Shown in pieces: positions 29,668-36,666 of a stretch of 48,803 bases of DNA. The notes under the pieces were generated by a model, which ran no database searches, was not told the DNA's origin, and was given only the letters and a program-made list of their open reading frames with translations. The DNA is from Candidatus Woesearchaeota archaeon (GTDB lineage Archaea > Nanobdellota > Nanobdellia > Woesearchaeales > UBA10216), in NCBI GenBank assembly GCA_016192915.1, contig JACPTF010000010.1, forward strand, positions 1 to 48,803. The letters run 5' to 3'. How positions within the stretch are numbered: the first letter of the stretch is position 1; each line of letters opens with the position of its first letter. The translations under genes and the position numbers were made by a program.

Positions 29668-31515
29668 ATGCAACGCAGAATAGCAGTAATTGAGAAGGAC
29701 AAGTGCAACCCAACCGGCTGCGGCGGGTATTTGTGCATCAGGGTAAGCCCCGGGAACAGGATGGGTAGGGAGGTGTTCGTTGTCGGGCCTGACGGAAAGG
29801 CGCAGGTGAATGAAGAAGTGTGTACCGATGCCGAGAGCATCACCGTGAAAAAATGCCCCTTTGGTGCCATACACATGGTGAAGCTGCCCGAAAAGCTCAC
29901 TGAAAAGCCCATACACAGGTTTGGGGTTGATGGCTTTTCGCTGTTCAGCCTGCCCGTTCCATTGTTCGGGCAGGTCAACGGGATACTGGGCGTCAACGGC
30001 ATTGGAAAAAGCACAGCAGTAAAGGTCATCGCGCAGCTTCTCAAGCCGAACTTTGGAATATCAGCAGCAACAGGAGAGACTGAAGAAACTCAAAAAGAGT
30101 CCATAAACAAGCTGATTCAGATGTTCAGGGGCTCAGAGGCACAGGTTTTCTTTGAGAAAGTAAGGGACAGAAGGATAAAGGTATCAATGAAGCCCCAGGC
30201 GGTTGATGCAATCCCAAAAACATTCAAAGGCACGGCAAAAGAGTTGCTTCGAAAGGTATGCAGCTATGAAAAGAAAATAAATGATGCTGCAGCCGCGCTG
30301 GAGATAAGCGATGCCTTGGAAACTGACATTAGCAAAGTCTCAGGAGGGGAGCTTCAAAGGATAGCAATCGCAGCTGCTGTGCTGAAAGACAAAGGCACAA
30401 CAAACGTGTACCTGTTTGACGAGCCAACATCATACCTTGACATAAAACAAAGGATAAAGGTAAGCGACTTTCTCAGGAAACTGGCAAAGCCCGAAACTGC
30501 TGTTGTTGCGGTTGAGCACGACCTCATAGTCCTTGACTACCTGGCAGATTCTGTCCACATCATGTATGGGGAATCCGGGGCATATGGGGTGGCAAGCAAG
30601 CCCAGGCCAACCAGAAACGCCATAAACGCATACCTTGAAGGCTACCTCAAGGATGAAAACATGCGCTTCAGGCAGCACGGGATAAAGTTTGACTCAAAGC
30701 CCCCAAAGAAAGCAATCAGCAGGGAAAGCCTTGTAAAATGGGACAGCCTAGGCAAAAAACTTGGAAAATTTCACCTTACGGCTGAAGCGGGAGATTTGCC
30801 AAAAAAGCACGTTATCGGAGTGCTGGGCGAAAACGGGCTTGGAAAGACGAGCTTTGTCAAGATGCTTGCCGGCGAGATAAAGCCCGACACCGGAAGCATA
30901 CACATCGGGATGCGCCCGATGGTACATTCCGCTAATGGCGGAATTGTAAGCGCAAACATCAGGATTTCTTACAAGCCGCAATACATACACTCAGGCGAAT
31001 TCGGCGACAAGCAGGTAACTGATATACTCACAAAAGCCCAAAATGACTCCCAACTGATGGCCAGATTGGAAATTGAGCCGCTGCTGCTGAAAAAAGTTGC
31101 CGAGCTTTCGGGAGGGGAACTGCAAAGGGTTATGATTGCCAAATGCCTTGCAGAGGATGCAGACCTCTATTTGCTGGATGAGCCGGCAGCATACCTTGAT
31201 GCAGAGCAAAGGATAGCAGTCTCAAAGCTGCTTCGGGAGAGGATGGACCTGCACGGCAAAACAGCCCTTGTCGTTGACCACGACCTCCTGCTTATCGACT
31301 ATGTTTCTGACATGCTCATGGTTTTTGAAGGCGAGCCAGCGATAAAAGGGGAAGCAAAAGGGCCTTTCTCAATGGAGGATGGGATGAACAGCTTCCTCCG
31401 CAGCCTTAACATCACACTGAGGCGCGATAAGGACTCAAACAGGCCGAGGATAAACAGCCCTGACTCAAGGCTGGACAGGGAGCAGAAGGTAGAGGGAAGG
31501 TACTACTATTCGTGA
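29668..31515 (+). CDS. abcE1: Ribosome-recycling ATPase ABCE1/RLI
   Basis: 615 residues. Splits ribosomes after termination. N-terminal ferredoxin-like Fe-S region: CNPTGCGGYLCIRVSPGN and CPFGAIHM. Twin ABC modules: Walker A GVNGIGKST and GENGLGKTS, signature SGGELQRIAIA and SGGELQRVMIA, Walker B YLFDEPTSYLD and YLLDEPAAYLD, H-loops VEHDLIVLDYL and VDHDLLLIDYV, and a basic C-terminal hinge. The second Walker B has AAYLD where SAYLD is more usual. TATA AATTTAAATAC about 25 nt upstream. The 5' neighbour is the divergent AbiEi-like gene. Confidence 0.97.
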   Translation: MQRRIAVIEKDKCNPTGCGGYLCIRVSPGNRMGREVFVVGPDGKAQVNEEVCTDAESITVKKCPFGAIHMVKLPEKLTEKPIHRFGVDGFSLFSLPVPLFGQVNGILGVNGIGKSTAVKVIAQLLKPNFGISAATGETEETQKESINKLIQMFRGSEAQVFFEKVRDRRIKVSMKPQAVDAIPKTFKGTAKELLRKVCSYEKKINDAAAALEISDALETDISKVSGGELQRIAIAAAVLKDKGTTNVYLFDEPTSYLDIKQRIKVSDFLRKLAKPETAVVAVEHDLIVLDYLADSVHIMYGESGAYGVASKPRPTRNAINAYLEGYLKDENMRFRQHGIKFDSKPPKKAISRESLVKWDSLGKKLGKFHLTAEAGDLPKKHVIGVLGENGLGKTSFVKMLAGEIKPDTGSIHIGMRPMVHSANGGIVSANIRISYKPQYIHSGEFGDKQVTDILTKAQNDSQLMARLEIEPLLLKKVAELSGGELQRVMIAKCLAEDADLYLLDEPAAYLDAEQRIAVSKLLRERMDLHGKTALVVDHDLLLIDYVSDMLMVFEGEPAIKGEAKGPFSMEDGMNSFLRSLNITLRRDKDSNRPRINSPDSRLDREQKVEGRYYYS

Positions 31516-31534
31516 ATTGGGATGAGCCAGAAAT

Positions 31535-31939
31535 TTAGAATAATCTTATCGGTTTAACTCTTATTCCAAACGGGTCATAAGGAGACTTGGGCTTTGGTTT
31601 ACTGGGCTTACCAGGTTTTTCTTTACCTTTCGAAAAATATTTTTTGTATCTCTCTGGAAAGTTTCTTTTCATGTAAATCTTTAGGTTTTGTTTTCCCATT
31701 CCCCTATTACAAATTTTACAAATAAGCCTAGTATCAGGAACAGAGTATTGCCCTCCAGCTTTTATGCGACCGGCTTCTACATGTTCATAACTTATTTTTC
31801 TTCCGCAACAGAAACATGGTCCTTCATATTTTCCCTTCCACCATTTGACTCTTAATTGGTCACGGATAGTTTTCGGGCAAGACTTTTTTGAATTAGATGG
31901 TGTTTCCCACACATTCGGAATATCAAAATTTATGGACAT
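31535..31939 (-). CDS. HNH endonuclease
   Basis: 134 residues. Zinc-knuckle HNH fold: CFCCGRKISYEHVEAGRIKA, then LICKICNRGMGKQNLKIYM; two CxxC pairs and the EHVEAG catalytic segment are visible. A basic Pro/Lys-rich tail (KPGKPSKPKPK) follows. Homing, phage or restriction roles are all possible. AT-rich, unlike its neighbours, which suggests acquisition. It lies beside the second 102-nt element. Confidence 0.82.
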   Translation of the reverse strand: MSINFDIPNVWETPSNSKKSCPKTIRDQLRVKWWKGKYEGPCFCCGRKISYEHVEAGRIKAGGQYSVPDTRLICKICNRGMGKQNLKIYMKRNFPERYKKYFSKGKEKPGKPSKPKPKSPYDPFGIRVKPIRLF

Positions 31940-31976
31940 AGAATATCTAAATTTAAAGAAATATAAAAATCTATGT

Positions 31977-32078
31977 GTCCAGTGTCATTCTTGGCGTTTT
32001 TAATGGCTGTTGTGAGTGAAACTCCGGAAAGATTGCGGCGGCTGTCGGAAGAATTACGATTTTTTGGCTCCACTGGAC
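31977..32078 (+). repeat. 102-nt element, copy 2
   Basis: Ends GTCCAGTG (31977-31984) and CACTGGAC (32071-32078). Same length as the copy at 10164 and 73/102 alike without gaps. It is followed within about 12 nt by GGGTTTATAAG, the TATA box of the tRNA. Confidence 0.75.
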
Positions 32079-32087
32079 ATGTCCGGC

Positions 32088-32100
32088 TAGGGTTTATAAG
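32088..32100 (+). promoter_or_regulatory. tRNA TATA box
   Basis: AGGGTTTATAAGC, about 40 nt before the tRNA 5' end, directly attached to the end of the 102-nt element. Confidence 0.6.
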
Positions 32101-32138
32101 CAGATTCCCATCAGAAATTAAATGGCGGAATGTGAAAA

Positions 32139-32211
32139 GCCGCTATAGCACAATGGCAGTGCGCCGAGCCTAGTCAACTCGGAGGCGTGGGTTCGATTCC
32201 CACTGGCGGCT
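32139..32211 (+). tRNA. tRNA with 9-nt anticodon loop (Asp GUC or Thr AGU by position)
   Basis: Acceptor GCCGCTA/TGGCGGC, D-stem GCAC/GTGC, and T-arm GTGGG-TTCGATT-CCCAC all pair. The anticodon stem CCGAG/CTCGG encloses nine bases, CCTAGTCAA, instead of seven, so the anticodon is ambiguous: GUC (Asp) if an extra base sits before it, or AGU (Thr) if the inner pair is opened. The discriminator is U, more usual for archaeal tRNA-Thr than tRNA-Asp. No CCA is encoded. Confidence 0.75.
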
Positions 32212-32247
32212 CACAAATCGCCACATTAAATACCGAGCCTAGTCAAC
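32164..32247 (+). repeat. 15-bp direct repeat of the tRNA anticodon arm
   Basis: CCGAGCCTAGTCAAC occurs in the tRNA (32164-32178) and again at 32233-32247 in the spacer, 69 nt apart. It could be the mark of an old integration at the anticodon loop. Confidence 0.6.
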
Positions 32248-32299
32248 ACCAACAACAGTAACGATAGACATATTTAATGCTTTTGTAAAAAGAAAAAAG

Positions 32300-32438
32300 G
32301 CGCCGCTTAGCTTGGCGCAAGAGGTTGAGATCCTCTTGGCGGAAGCCTCGCGGGTTCAAAACCTTAGTGGGTGAAACCCAAATCGCCTGTGGCGATTGGT
32401 CCCGTCGCATCAGCGACGTGGCTCCCGCCGCCGGCGCA
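32300..32438 (+). tRNA. tRNA-Leu(GAG)-like gene interrupted in the T-loop; possibly a pseudogene
   Basis: Type II layout: anticodon arm AGAGG-TTGAGAT-CCTCT (anticodon GAG), long variable arm GGC-GGAA-GCC, T-stem GCGGG...CCCGC. The T-loop TTCAAA...T is split by 62 nt (32361-32422) that contain a paired-hairpin repeat. The D-arm is very short, and the acceptor pairs GCGCCG/CGGCGC with two spare bases on the 3' side. No four-base-pair BHB fits the interruption, so it is either an unusual intron or a dead gene. Confidence 0.4.
32361..32422 (+). repeat. Paired-hairpin repeat inserted in tRNA T-loop
   Basis: CCCAAATCGCC/GGCGATTGG then CCCGTCGC/GCGACGTGG (32377-32421), the same layout as the dnaG copies, preceded by a TGGGT/ACCCA hairpin. 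Confidence 0.6.
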
Positions 32439-32444
32439 TTAATT

Positions 32445-32834
32445 TTACCGCAGCTTGACCAGCTTCAGCCCCTTAATCCTCGAGAAATCCTTCACATTTA
32501 ATGTTGCAAGCTCGCAGCCGTTAACCATCGCAGTTGCCGCTATGAAAATGTCGCGAAATCCAATTGGCGTACCATTTTTTTCCAGTTCCTTGTCTATTTC
32601 GCTTGCACTTCGTGCAGCTTTTTCGTCAAAGCTGAGCAGGTGGGTCCTTACCATGAACAACTCAATAACATCTAAATTTGTTTTCCTGCGAAATAATTCA
32701 AACACGCTCGTTGTTGCCAAAAAGATATCTGCCTCCATTAAACTTGCGAAGAAAGCCCTCCCTATCGGTGTGTCTTTGATAAGCTCAATTGCAACATCAG
32801 TGTCTAGGCATACCTTCTGTCCCATTCCTTCCAC
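32445..32834 (-). CDS. vapC: VapC-type PIN toxin
   Basis: About 127-130 residues. PIN nuclease with VCLDTDVAIELIKDT (first Asp), TTSVFELFRRKT (Glu), and IGFRDIFIAATAMVNGCELA plus LNVKDFSRI (further acids). Overlaps the antitoxin gene by up to 31 nt; ATG 32825 (MGQKVCLDTD) is an equally good start. It ends only 6 nt after the tRNA-Leu-like gene on the opposite strand. Confidence 0.88.
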   Translation of the reverse strand: MEGMGQKVCLDTDVAIELIKDTPIGRAFFASLMEADIFLATTSVFELFRRKTNLDVIELFMVRTHLLSFDEKAARSASEIDKELEKNGTPIGFRDIFIAATAMVNGCELATLNVKDFSRIKGLKLVKLR

Positions 32835-33055
32835 TTCTTTTTCAGGTATTTTTTAACTTCATCATACTCTGTATCGCCTTTGAGGATACCTACAATATCT
32901 TTAAGGCCGGCACCTGTTTTCCTTCCAACCTTTGATGCCTCAAGCGCCTCGGCTATAACTTCGCTAAAGCTTCTATCAGCCCCTTTTGCCTTCTTCAAAT
33001 CCTCATAAATCCTGTCTGCAATCATTATCGTCTTGGCCACGCTATAGATATTCAT
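32804..33055 (-). CDS. vapB: VapB-type antitoxin
   Basis: 83 residues. The start MNIYSVAKTIMIADRIYEDL and DRSFSEVIAEAL are the ribbon-helix-helix type DNA-binding start of archaeal VapB; the charged tail YDEVKKYLKKKWKEWDRRY would bind the toxin. TATA-like CCTTTATATATATA sits about 20-30 nt upstream of ATG 33055. The long upstream frame overlapping the neighbouring gene is not used. Confidence 0.87.
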   Translation of the reverse strand: MNIYSVAKTIMIADRIYEDLKKAKGADRSFSEVIAEALEASKVGRKTGAGLKDIVGILKGDTEYDEVKKYLKKKWKEWDRRYA

Positions 33056-33110
33056 ACGTATATATATATAAAGGTTTTGTTTGCAACACTTACGACACTT
33101 CTTATGACAC

Positions 33111-33680
33111 TTATTTTTGCGAATAGTAGAGGTCGTGCGCTGACTGGAAATCAGCAGCGAATCTGCTCGACTTTCTCTTTGCAAAGTAATAAGCTGCCAG
33201 GCCAGCAAAAACAATGCTTGCGGAAAGGAGCATTCCGATAAATGCGTTTGCCGCGGCCTCTGCCTTTTTGAAGGCAGTTAATTTTACAGGAACGGCTGTG
33301 CCCAATTCCAGGCTTACTTCATTATGGCTGCCGTGACTGCCGAAGCTTATTATAACCTCGCCGCTTGTTTGGCCTATTTTCGATCCTGTCGCCGTCACCT
33401 CAACAGCCGCTGAGCCCTCGGCCTCAACAAAACCAGTTTCCGGACTCACCTTAATAACAACAGGGTCGCTGCTCTGCGCCCTAAACCCTGCGCTTTCCTT
33501 ACCTGTGTTGTAAATTATGAGATGCCTTGATGCTTGAGCCCCTTTTTCAACAACGAATTCCAAGCCGGATGGAGAAACGCCAAAGCCAGCACCAGTCACG
33601 TTTTGTGAGGCACTTATAGCTCCGGTTGCTGCCACAAAAAGCAAAAATAGAAAGTAATAAATAAAAAAAGAGCGCTGCAT
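33111..33680 (-). CDS. Secreted beta-sandwich protein with C-terminal membrane anchor
   Basis: 189 residues. Signal peptide (about 1-24), an immunoglobulin-like or MSP-like domain (FGVSPSGLEFVVEKGAQASR, then VKVSPETGFVEAEGSAAVEV), then one membrane helix (about 149-168) and a short basic tail facing inside. Its ATG shares bases with the stop of the upstream gene, so they are translationally coupled. Likely a surface pair. Confidence 0.75.
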   Translation of the reverse strand: MQRSFFIYYFLFLLFVAATGAISASQNVTGAGFGVSPSGLEFVVEKGAQASRHLIIYNTGKESAGFRAQSSDPVVIKVSPETGFVEAEGSAAVEVTATGSKIGQTSGEVIISFGSHGSHNEVSLELGTAVPVKLTAFKKAEAAANAFIGMLLSASIVFAGLAAYYFAKRKSSRFAADFQSAHDLYYSQK

Positions 33681-35071
33681 TAAGAATTCACCGCGACCAG
33701 CGATATCTTTCCAGAATAATTTCCGGGAATGGTTGCCAAGGGCAAATTGAGCCTTAGGCTAAGCCCGGCCATTGAGCCCGGATAGAGGTTTATATCCTTT
33801 CTTGCTTTGGCATTTGTCATGTTTCCGGCAAAAGAGCTGTTATTGTAGTTGCCGTTAAAGGTGTACTGAAGCCTTGACGGCTCTATGATGCTGCCGCCTG
33901 AGGTGAAGTTTGTTGACCACAGGTCGAAATCCAGCTGCACATTCCCTGCATTAAGCACGGTTATGTTGGTTGCCGTTGAACTAGACTCATCGCCAATCAC
34001 CTCATACATTGAGCCTGGGGACGCAAAGAACGCAATTGAGCTTGCGTCAACCTCAACAGCTGTCATTGTGAGGTATTCAAAGCTGGCCGATGAATTTGCT
34101 GAAAACCCAGAATTGTCAGCCGCTGTTGCCGTAATGGTGTAGTTTCCCGCTGCGAAGTGGCTTGAAAGGTTAAATGCTGCCGAATACACTGCTGCTGTTG
34201 CGTTAATATTGCTCTTTTTTGCCATAGCCGCTGTTAGATTGGCTGAATTAAAAGTCAGGATAACTGATGTGATGTCTGAAACCCCGTTGTCATCAGCAAC
34301 GACAGCTTCAACCGCTACAGTTTTGTTTTTATTCGGGACAGGGCTGACCTGGTTTCCGGGCAGGAAGCTGTCATCATTGGCCAAAATGCTTAATGAGTTT
34401 ATAACAGGGCCAGAGCCCGAAACAACAATCGTTATCTGGATTTCCGCATTTGCATTTGCCACAGCGGAAGGTGAAGAGCTGCTGTTCCGGAAGTTTGGCG
34501 TTGCTTCAACAAAATCATCTGAGTTGTTGTTGGTGTCAAGGTAACTGCTGTTAATGGTTCTTCTCTTCAGCGAATTCCCGCTGCTGCTGCCGATGTGGGG
34601 AATGCCCTCAAACAAGCCAGCACCGATATTCACAGGATTGCCCCAGCCAACAGCATCAACAACACTGCCGTTTGAGTCCTTTAAGGCAACGCCGGCATCG
34701 GAGTTGGCGAGAGTGATAGCCTCCTCATAATCTGCGTTTGCCCAACTAGCATTGTCCTTCGCATTTGACCAGTTTGAATCTGCCACAAGGTAATAGCAGC
34801 CGCTGCAGATAACAGCTCCCTGGGGGATTGTGGCGTCTGTTGGGGAGGTTTCCGTAGCCAAAACCCAGCCACTCACGTTTGCAGAAAAAGCTGTCGGGTT
34901 GTAAAGCTCAACGGCCTCCCCACCAGACTCTGAATTTACAGGGTCGTAAAGAGCTTGCGAGATTATTACGTTGCTCGGCTCGTTTGCAGCTGCAGCCATT
35001 GCCGCGTTTGCCCCTAGTACAACAGCTAGTACGGCCGCAGCTGCAATGAATTGAAAATAAAACTTTGACAT
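33680..35071 (-). CDS. Secreted protein with lamin-tail (LTD) domain
   Basis: 463 residues. Signal peptide to about residue 28. LTD domain (about 30-150): VIISQALYDPVNSESGGEAV, VELYNPTAFSANVSGWVLAT and VDAVGWGN, typical of the fold found in bacterial and archaeal surface proteins. C-terminal beta-rich repeats with many Asn-x-Ser/Thr follow. The start is ATG 35071 because GGAGGTG lies 6 nt before it. First gene of the two-gene surface operon. Confidence 0.82.
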   Translation of the reverse strand: MSKFYFQFIAAAAVLAVVLGANAAMAAAANEPSNVIISQALYDPVNSESGGEAVELYNPTAFSANVSGWVLATETSPTDATIPQGAVICSGCYYLVADSNWSNAKDNASWANADYEEAITLANSDAGVALKDSNGSVVDAVGWGNPVNIGAGLFEGIPHIGSSSGNSLKRRTINSSYLDTNNNSDDFVEATPNFRNSSSSPSAVANANAEIQITIVVSGSGPVINSLSILANDDSFLPGNQVSPVPNKNKTVAVEAVVADDNGVSDITSVILTFNSANLTAAMAKKSNINATAAVYSAAFNLSSHFAAGNYTITATAADNSGFSANSSASFEYLTMTAVEVDASSIAFFASPGSMYEVIGDESSSTATNITVLNAGNVQLDFDLWSTNFTSGGSIIEPSRLQYTFNGNYNNSSFAGNMTNAKARKDINLYPGSMAGLSLRLNLPLATIPGNYSGKISLVAVNS

Positions 35072-35125
35072 TACGAACACCTCCATCAAACAATTTCAGA
35101 ATACGTTGTTGTTCAGATTAAAATG

Positions 35126-35203
35126 CCTTTCGGCTGTTTTGTCGTCGAATTTCCGGAAGTTTCGCAGTTTTATCAAAGGCTGCCGCAAATTTACCGGTAA
35201 AAA
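35126..35203 (+). repeat. Possible degenerate relative of the 102-nt element
   Basis: A 25-codon frame reads MPFGCFVVEFPEVSQFYQRL. GCFV-x-E-x-PE matches the translated frame of copy 1 (GCFVNETPE). No inverted ends are visible, so relatedness is tentative. Confidence 0.3.
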
Positions 35204-35253
35204 GCCGAATTTTTGAAAGAAAAACGGAAAAGGTGAAAAATATTTGCACAGTT

Positions 35254-35814
35254 TTACGCCTTCCCTTTGCTCTCGCCGAGCTTTATGCCTGCAGCTATGA
35301 GGTGGGCAGTCCTTATGGGCTCAGGGATGTGGCTTCGGGTACAGGATATCTTCAGAAGCTCTTTAGCTTTTTCTAAGCTGCAGCCAGCAAGCTGGATGTG
35401 TATGTTGTCCACCTTGTGAATCTTGCCTGCTTTCCCAATAAGCCTGACCTTGCTTTTCATCCCAAGCCTATTCAGCGTTGATTTTATCTTCCCGAGTTCC
35501 GGATAGTCACGCATGACAACTATGACAGGAATCTTTGTTGCAGCTGCCAATTTCTGTATGTCAACGACATTGAATCCGCCAACTGCTATGCCGTTCAGCA
35601 TTATTGCCCTCAATTGGGTGTAGAATTTGCTCTTCTTAACCATTCTTATAATTCTGGCTGTGGCATTGCTGCCGTCAACCGCTGTTGTGGTGGTCATAAC
35701 ACCATCTAAGCTGCTGCCGCCGCGGAAAAAAGTCCCGATTATCAGGACTTCCTTGTCTTTGAACTTGTCAAAGGGGCTGTCGTCAATGCCCAGGATGCGG
35801 GCTTCCTTTTTCAT
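35254..35814 (-). CDS. DUF99 family protein (endonuclease V-like fold)
   Basis: 186 residues. The start EARILGIDDSPFDKFKDKEV with two adjacent Asp, then IGTFFRGGSSLDGVMTTTTAVDG, is the hallmark of archaeal DUF99; AIMLNGIAVGGFNVVDI and VIVVMRDYPE follow. The fold is related to endonuclease V, and a nucleic-acid role has been proposed. Normal length. ATG 35814; TATA-like CTATTTAAAC is just upstream on the minus strand. Confidence 0.9.
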   Translation of the reverse strand: MKKEARILGIDDSPFDKFKDKEVLIIGTFFRGGSSLDGVMTTTTAVDGSNATARIIRMVKKSKFYTQLRAIMLNGIAVGGFNVVDIQKLAAATKIPVIVVMRDYPELGKIKSTLNRLGMKSKVRLIGKAGKIHKVDNIHIQLAGCSLEKAKELLKISCTRSHIPEPIRTAHLIAAGIKLGESKGKA

Positions 35815-35859
35815 TATGCAGCAATAGGCTGATATTGAGTTTAAATAGTTTTTTTATGC

Positions 35860-36053
35860 TTAATTAATAATCAACGTGCCTGTAATCTCCGGATTCAGGT
35901 GGTCATGGTATCTCCAAGTGCCTTTTTTCGTGAACGTGAATGACCAGTTTTTTCTGGAGAAATGGGCCTTTTGGGGTCAAATTTCGGATATATCCTGTGT
36001 GTTGGGTGTATGTTTGAGGTAGGCCAGAAGTCTTCCTCGCCGTCATTCCAAAA
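35860..36053 (-). pseudogene. Frameshifted, truncated cupredoxin domain
   Basis: The minus strand reads FWNDGEEDFWPTSNIHPTHR, then IYPKFDPKRPISPEK; a run of six A then shifts the frame, which resumes as WSFTFTKKGTWRYHDHLNPE and ITGTLIIN before the stop. HPTH and WRYHDHLNPE carry the copper ligands of a cupredoxin. One missing A would repair the shift. The N-terminus is absent. Confidence 0.8.
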
Positions 36054-36097
36054 GCGACAATTTTATAAACAACAACCAGTATTTGTTCACCAATCAA

Positions 36098-36652
36098 ATG
36101 GCAGATTTGAACGCCTGGATTCAGGCGCAGCAAAAAAGAGGGTACACCAAGGAGCAGATTAACGCTTATCTTGCTAGAAAGGGCTATGCCAAATCTAACC
36201 AGTCTTCTGCAGCGGCACGGCTCGGCAAGGTAAACTTAAAAGCCTCAAAACCAAATTACAGGCTAATTATTCTGGCTGCGATAGCAATAGCAGGAATTGT
36301 TTCGCTGCTGCTTGCCGACAAGCTTCAGGGCACCGCGCAGTCAGAAGAGCAGCTTCTGCCAATTAGCAAGTACGTAGGCAACACAACCGGCAGGCCAGTA
36401 GAGATATACTCTGGTACAATAAGCAAGATTTCTCCGAAAAGCATAACGATTGCGAGCAACGGCAGAAGCAAGGATTTCCCAATTTCTAAGGAGAACCCTC
36501 CCAAATTTGGCGTGGGTGTGTTAGGCAATTCGACATTCCCTGTTGAGCTTAATGGCCTTCCTAATGTTGGCAAAGAAGTCACGGCTCTGTTCTTGTTAAC
36601 ATCCTCCTCGGGTGAAAGGTATGTGTCTGGCATAATTATAAGCCCACGTTAA
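36098..36652 (+). CDS. Small single-pass membrane protein
   Basis: 184 residues. N-terminal helical region ADLNAWIQAQQKRGYTKEQI (a small SHOCT-like or UBA-like helix pair), a membrane helix at about 58-75 (LIILAAIAIAGIVSLLLA), then an external beta-rich domain with IYSGTISKISPKSITIASNG. The start is ATG 36098, about 30 nt after TATA TTTTATAAAC; the upstream ATG 36083 lies in the leader. It precedes the giant Cys-rich protein by 14 nt and may be co-expressed with it. Confidence 0.7.
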   Translation: MADLNAWIQAQQKRGYTKEQINAYLARKGYAKSNQSSAAARLGKVNLKASKPNYRLIILAAIAIAGIVSLLLADKLQGTAQSEEQLLPISKYVGNTTGRPVEIYSGTISKISPKSITIASNGRSKDFPISKENPPKFGVGVLGNSTFPVELNGLPNVGKEVTALFLLTSSSGERYVSGIIISPR

Positions 36653-36666
36653 CGGATGAATATCAA

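Noticed and set aside
32361-32422. Canonical BHB intron in the tRNA-Leu-like gene
   Set aside because: I tried the possible boundaries in the T-loop; none gave a four-base-pair central helix between the exon end and the insert end, so only a noncanonical or dead state is suggested.
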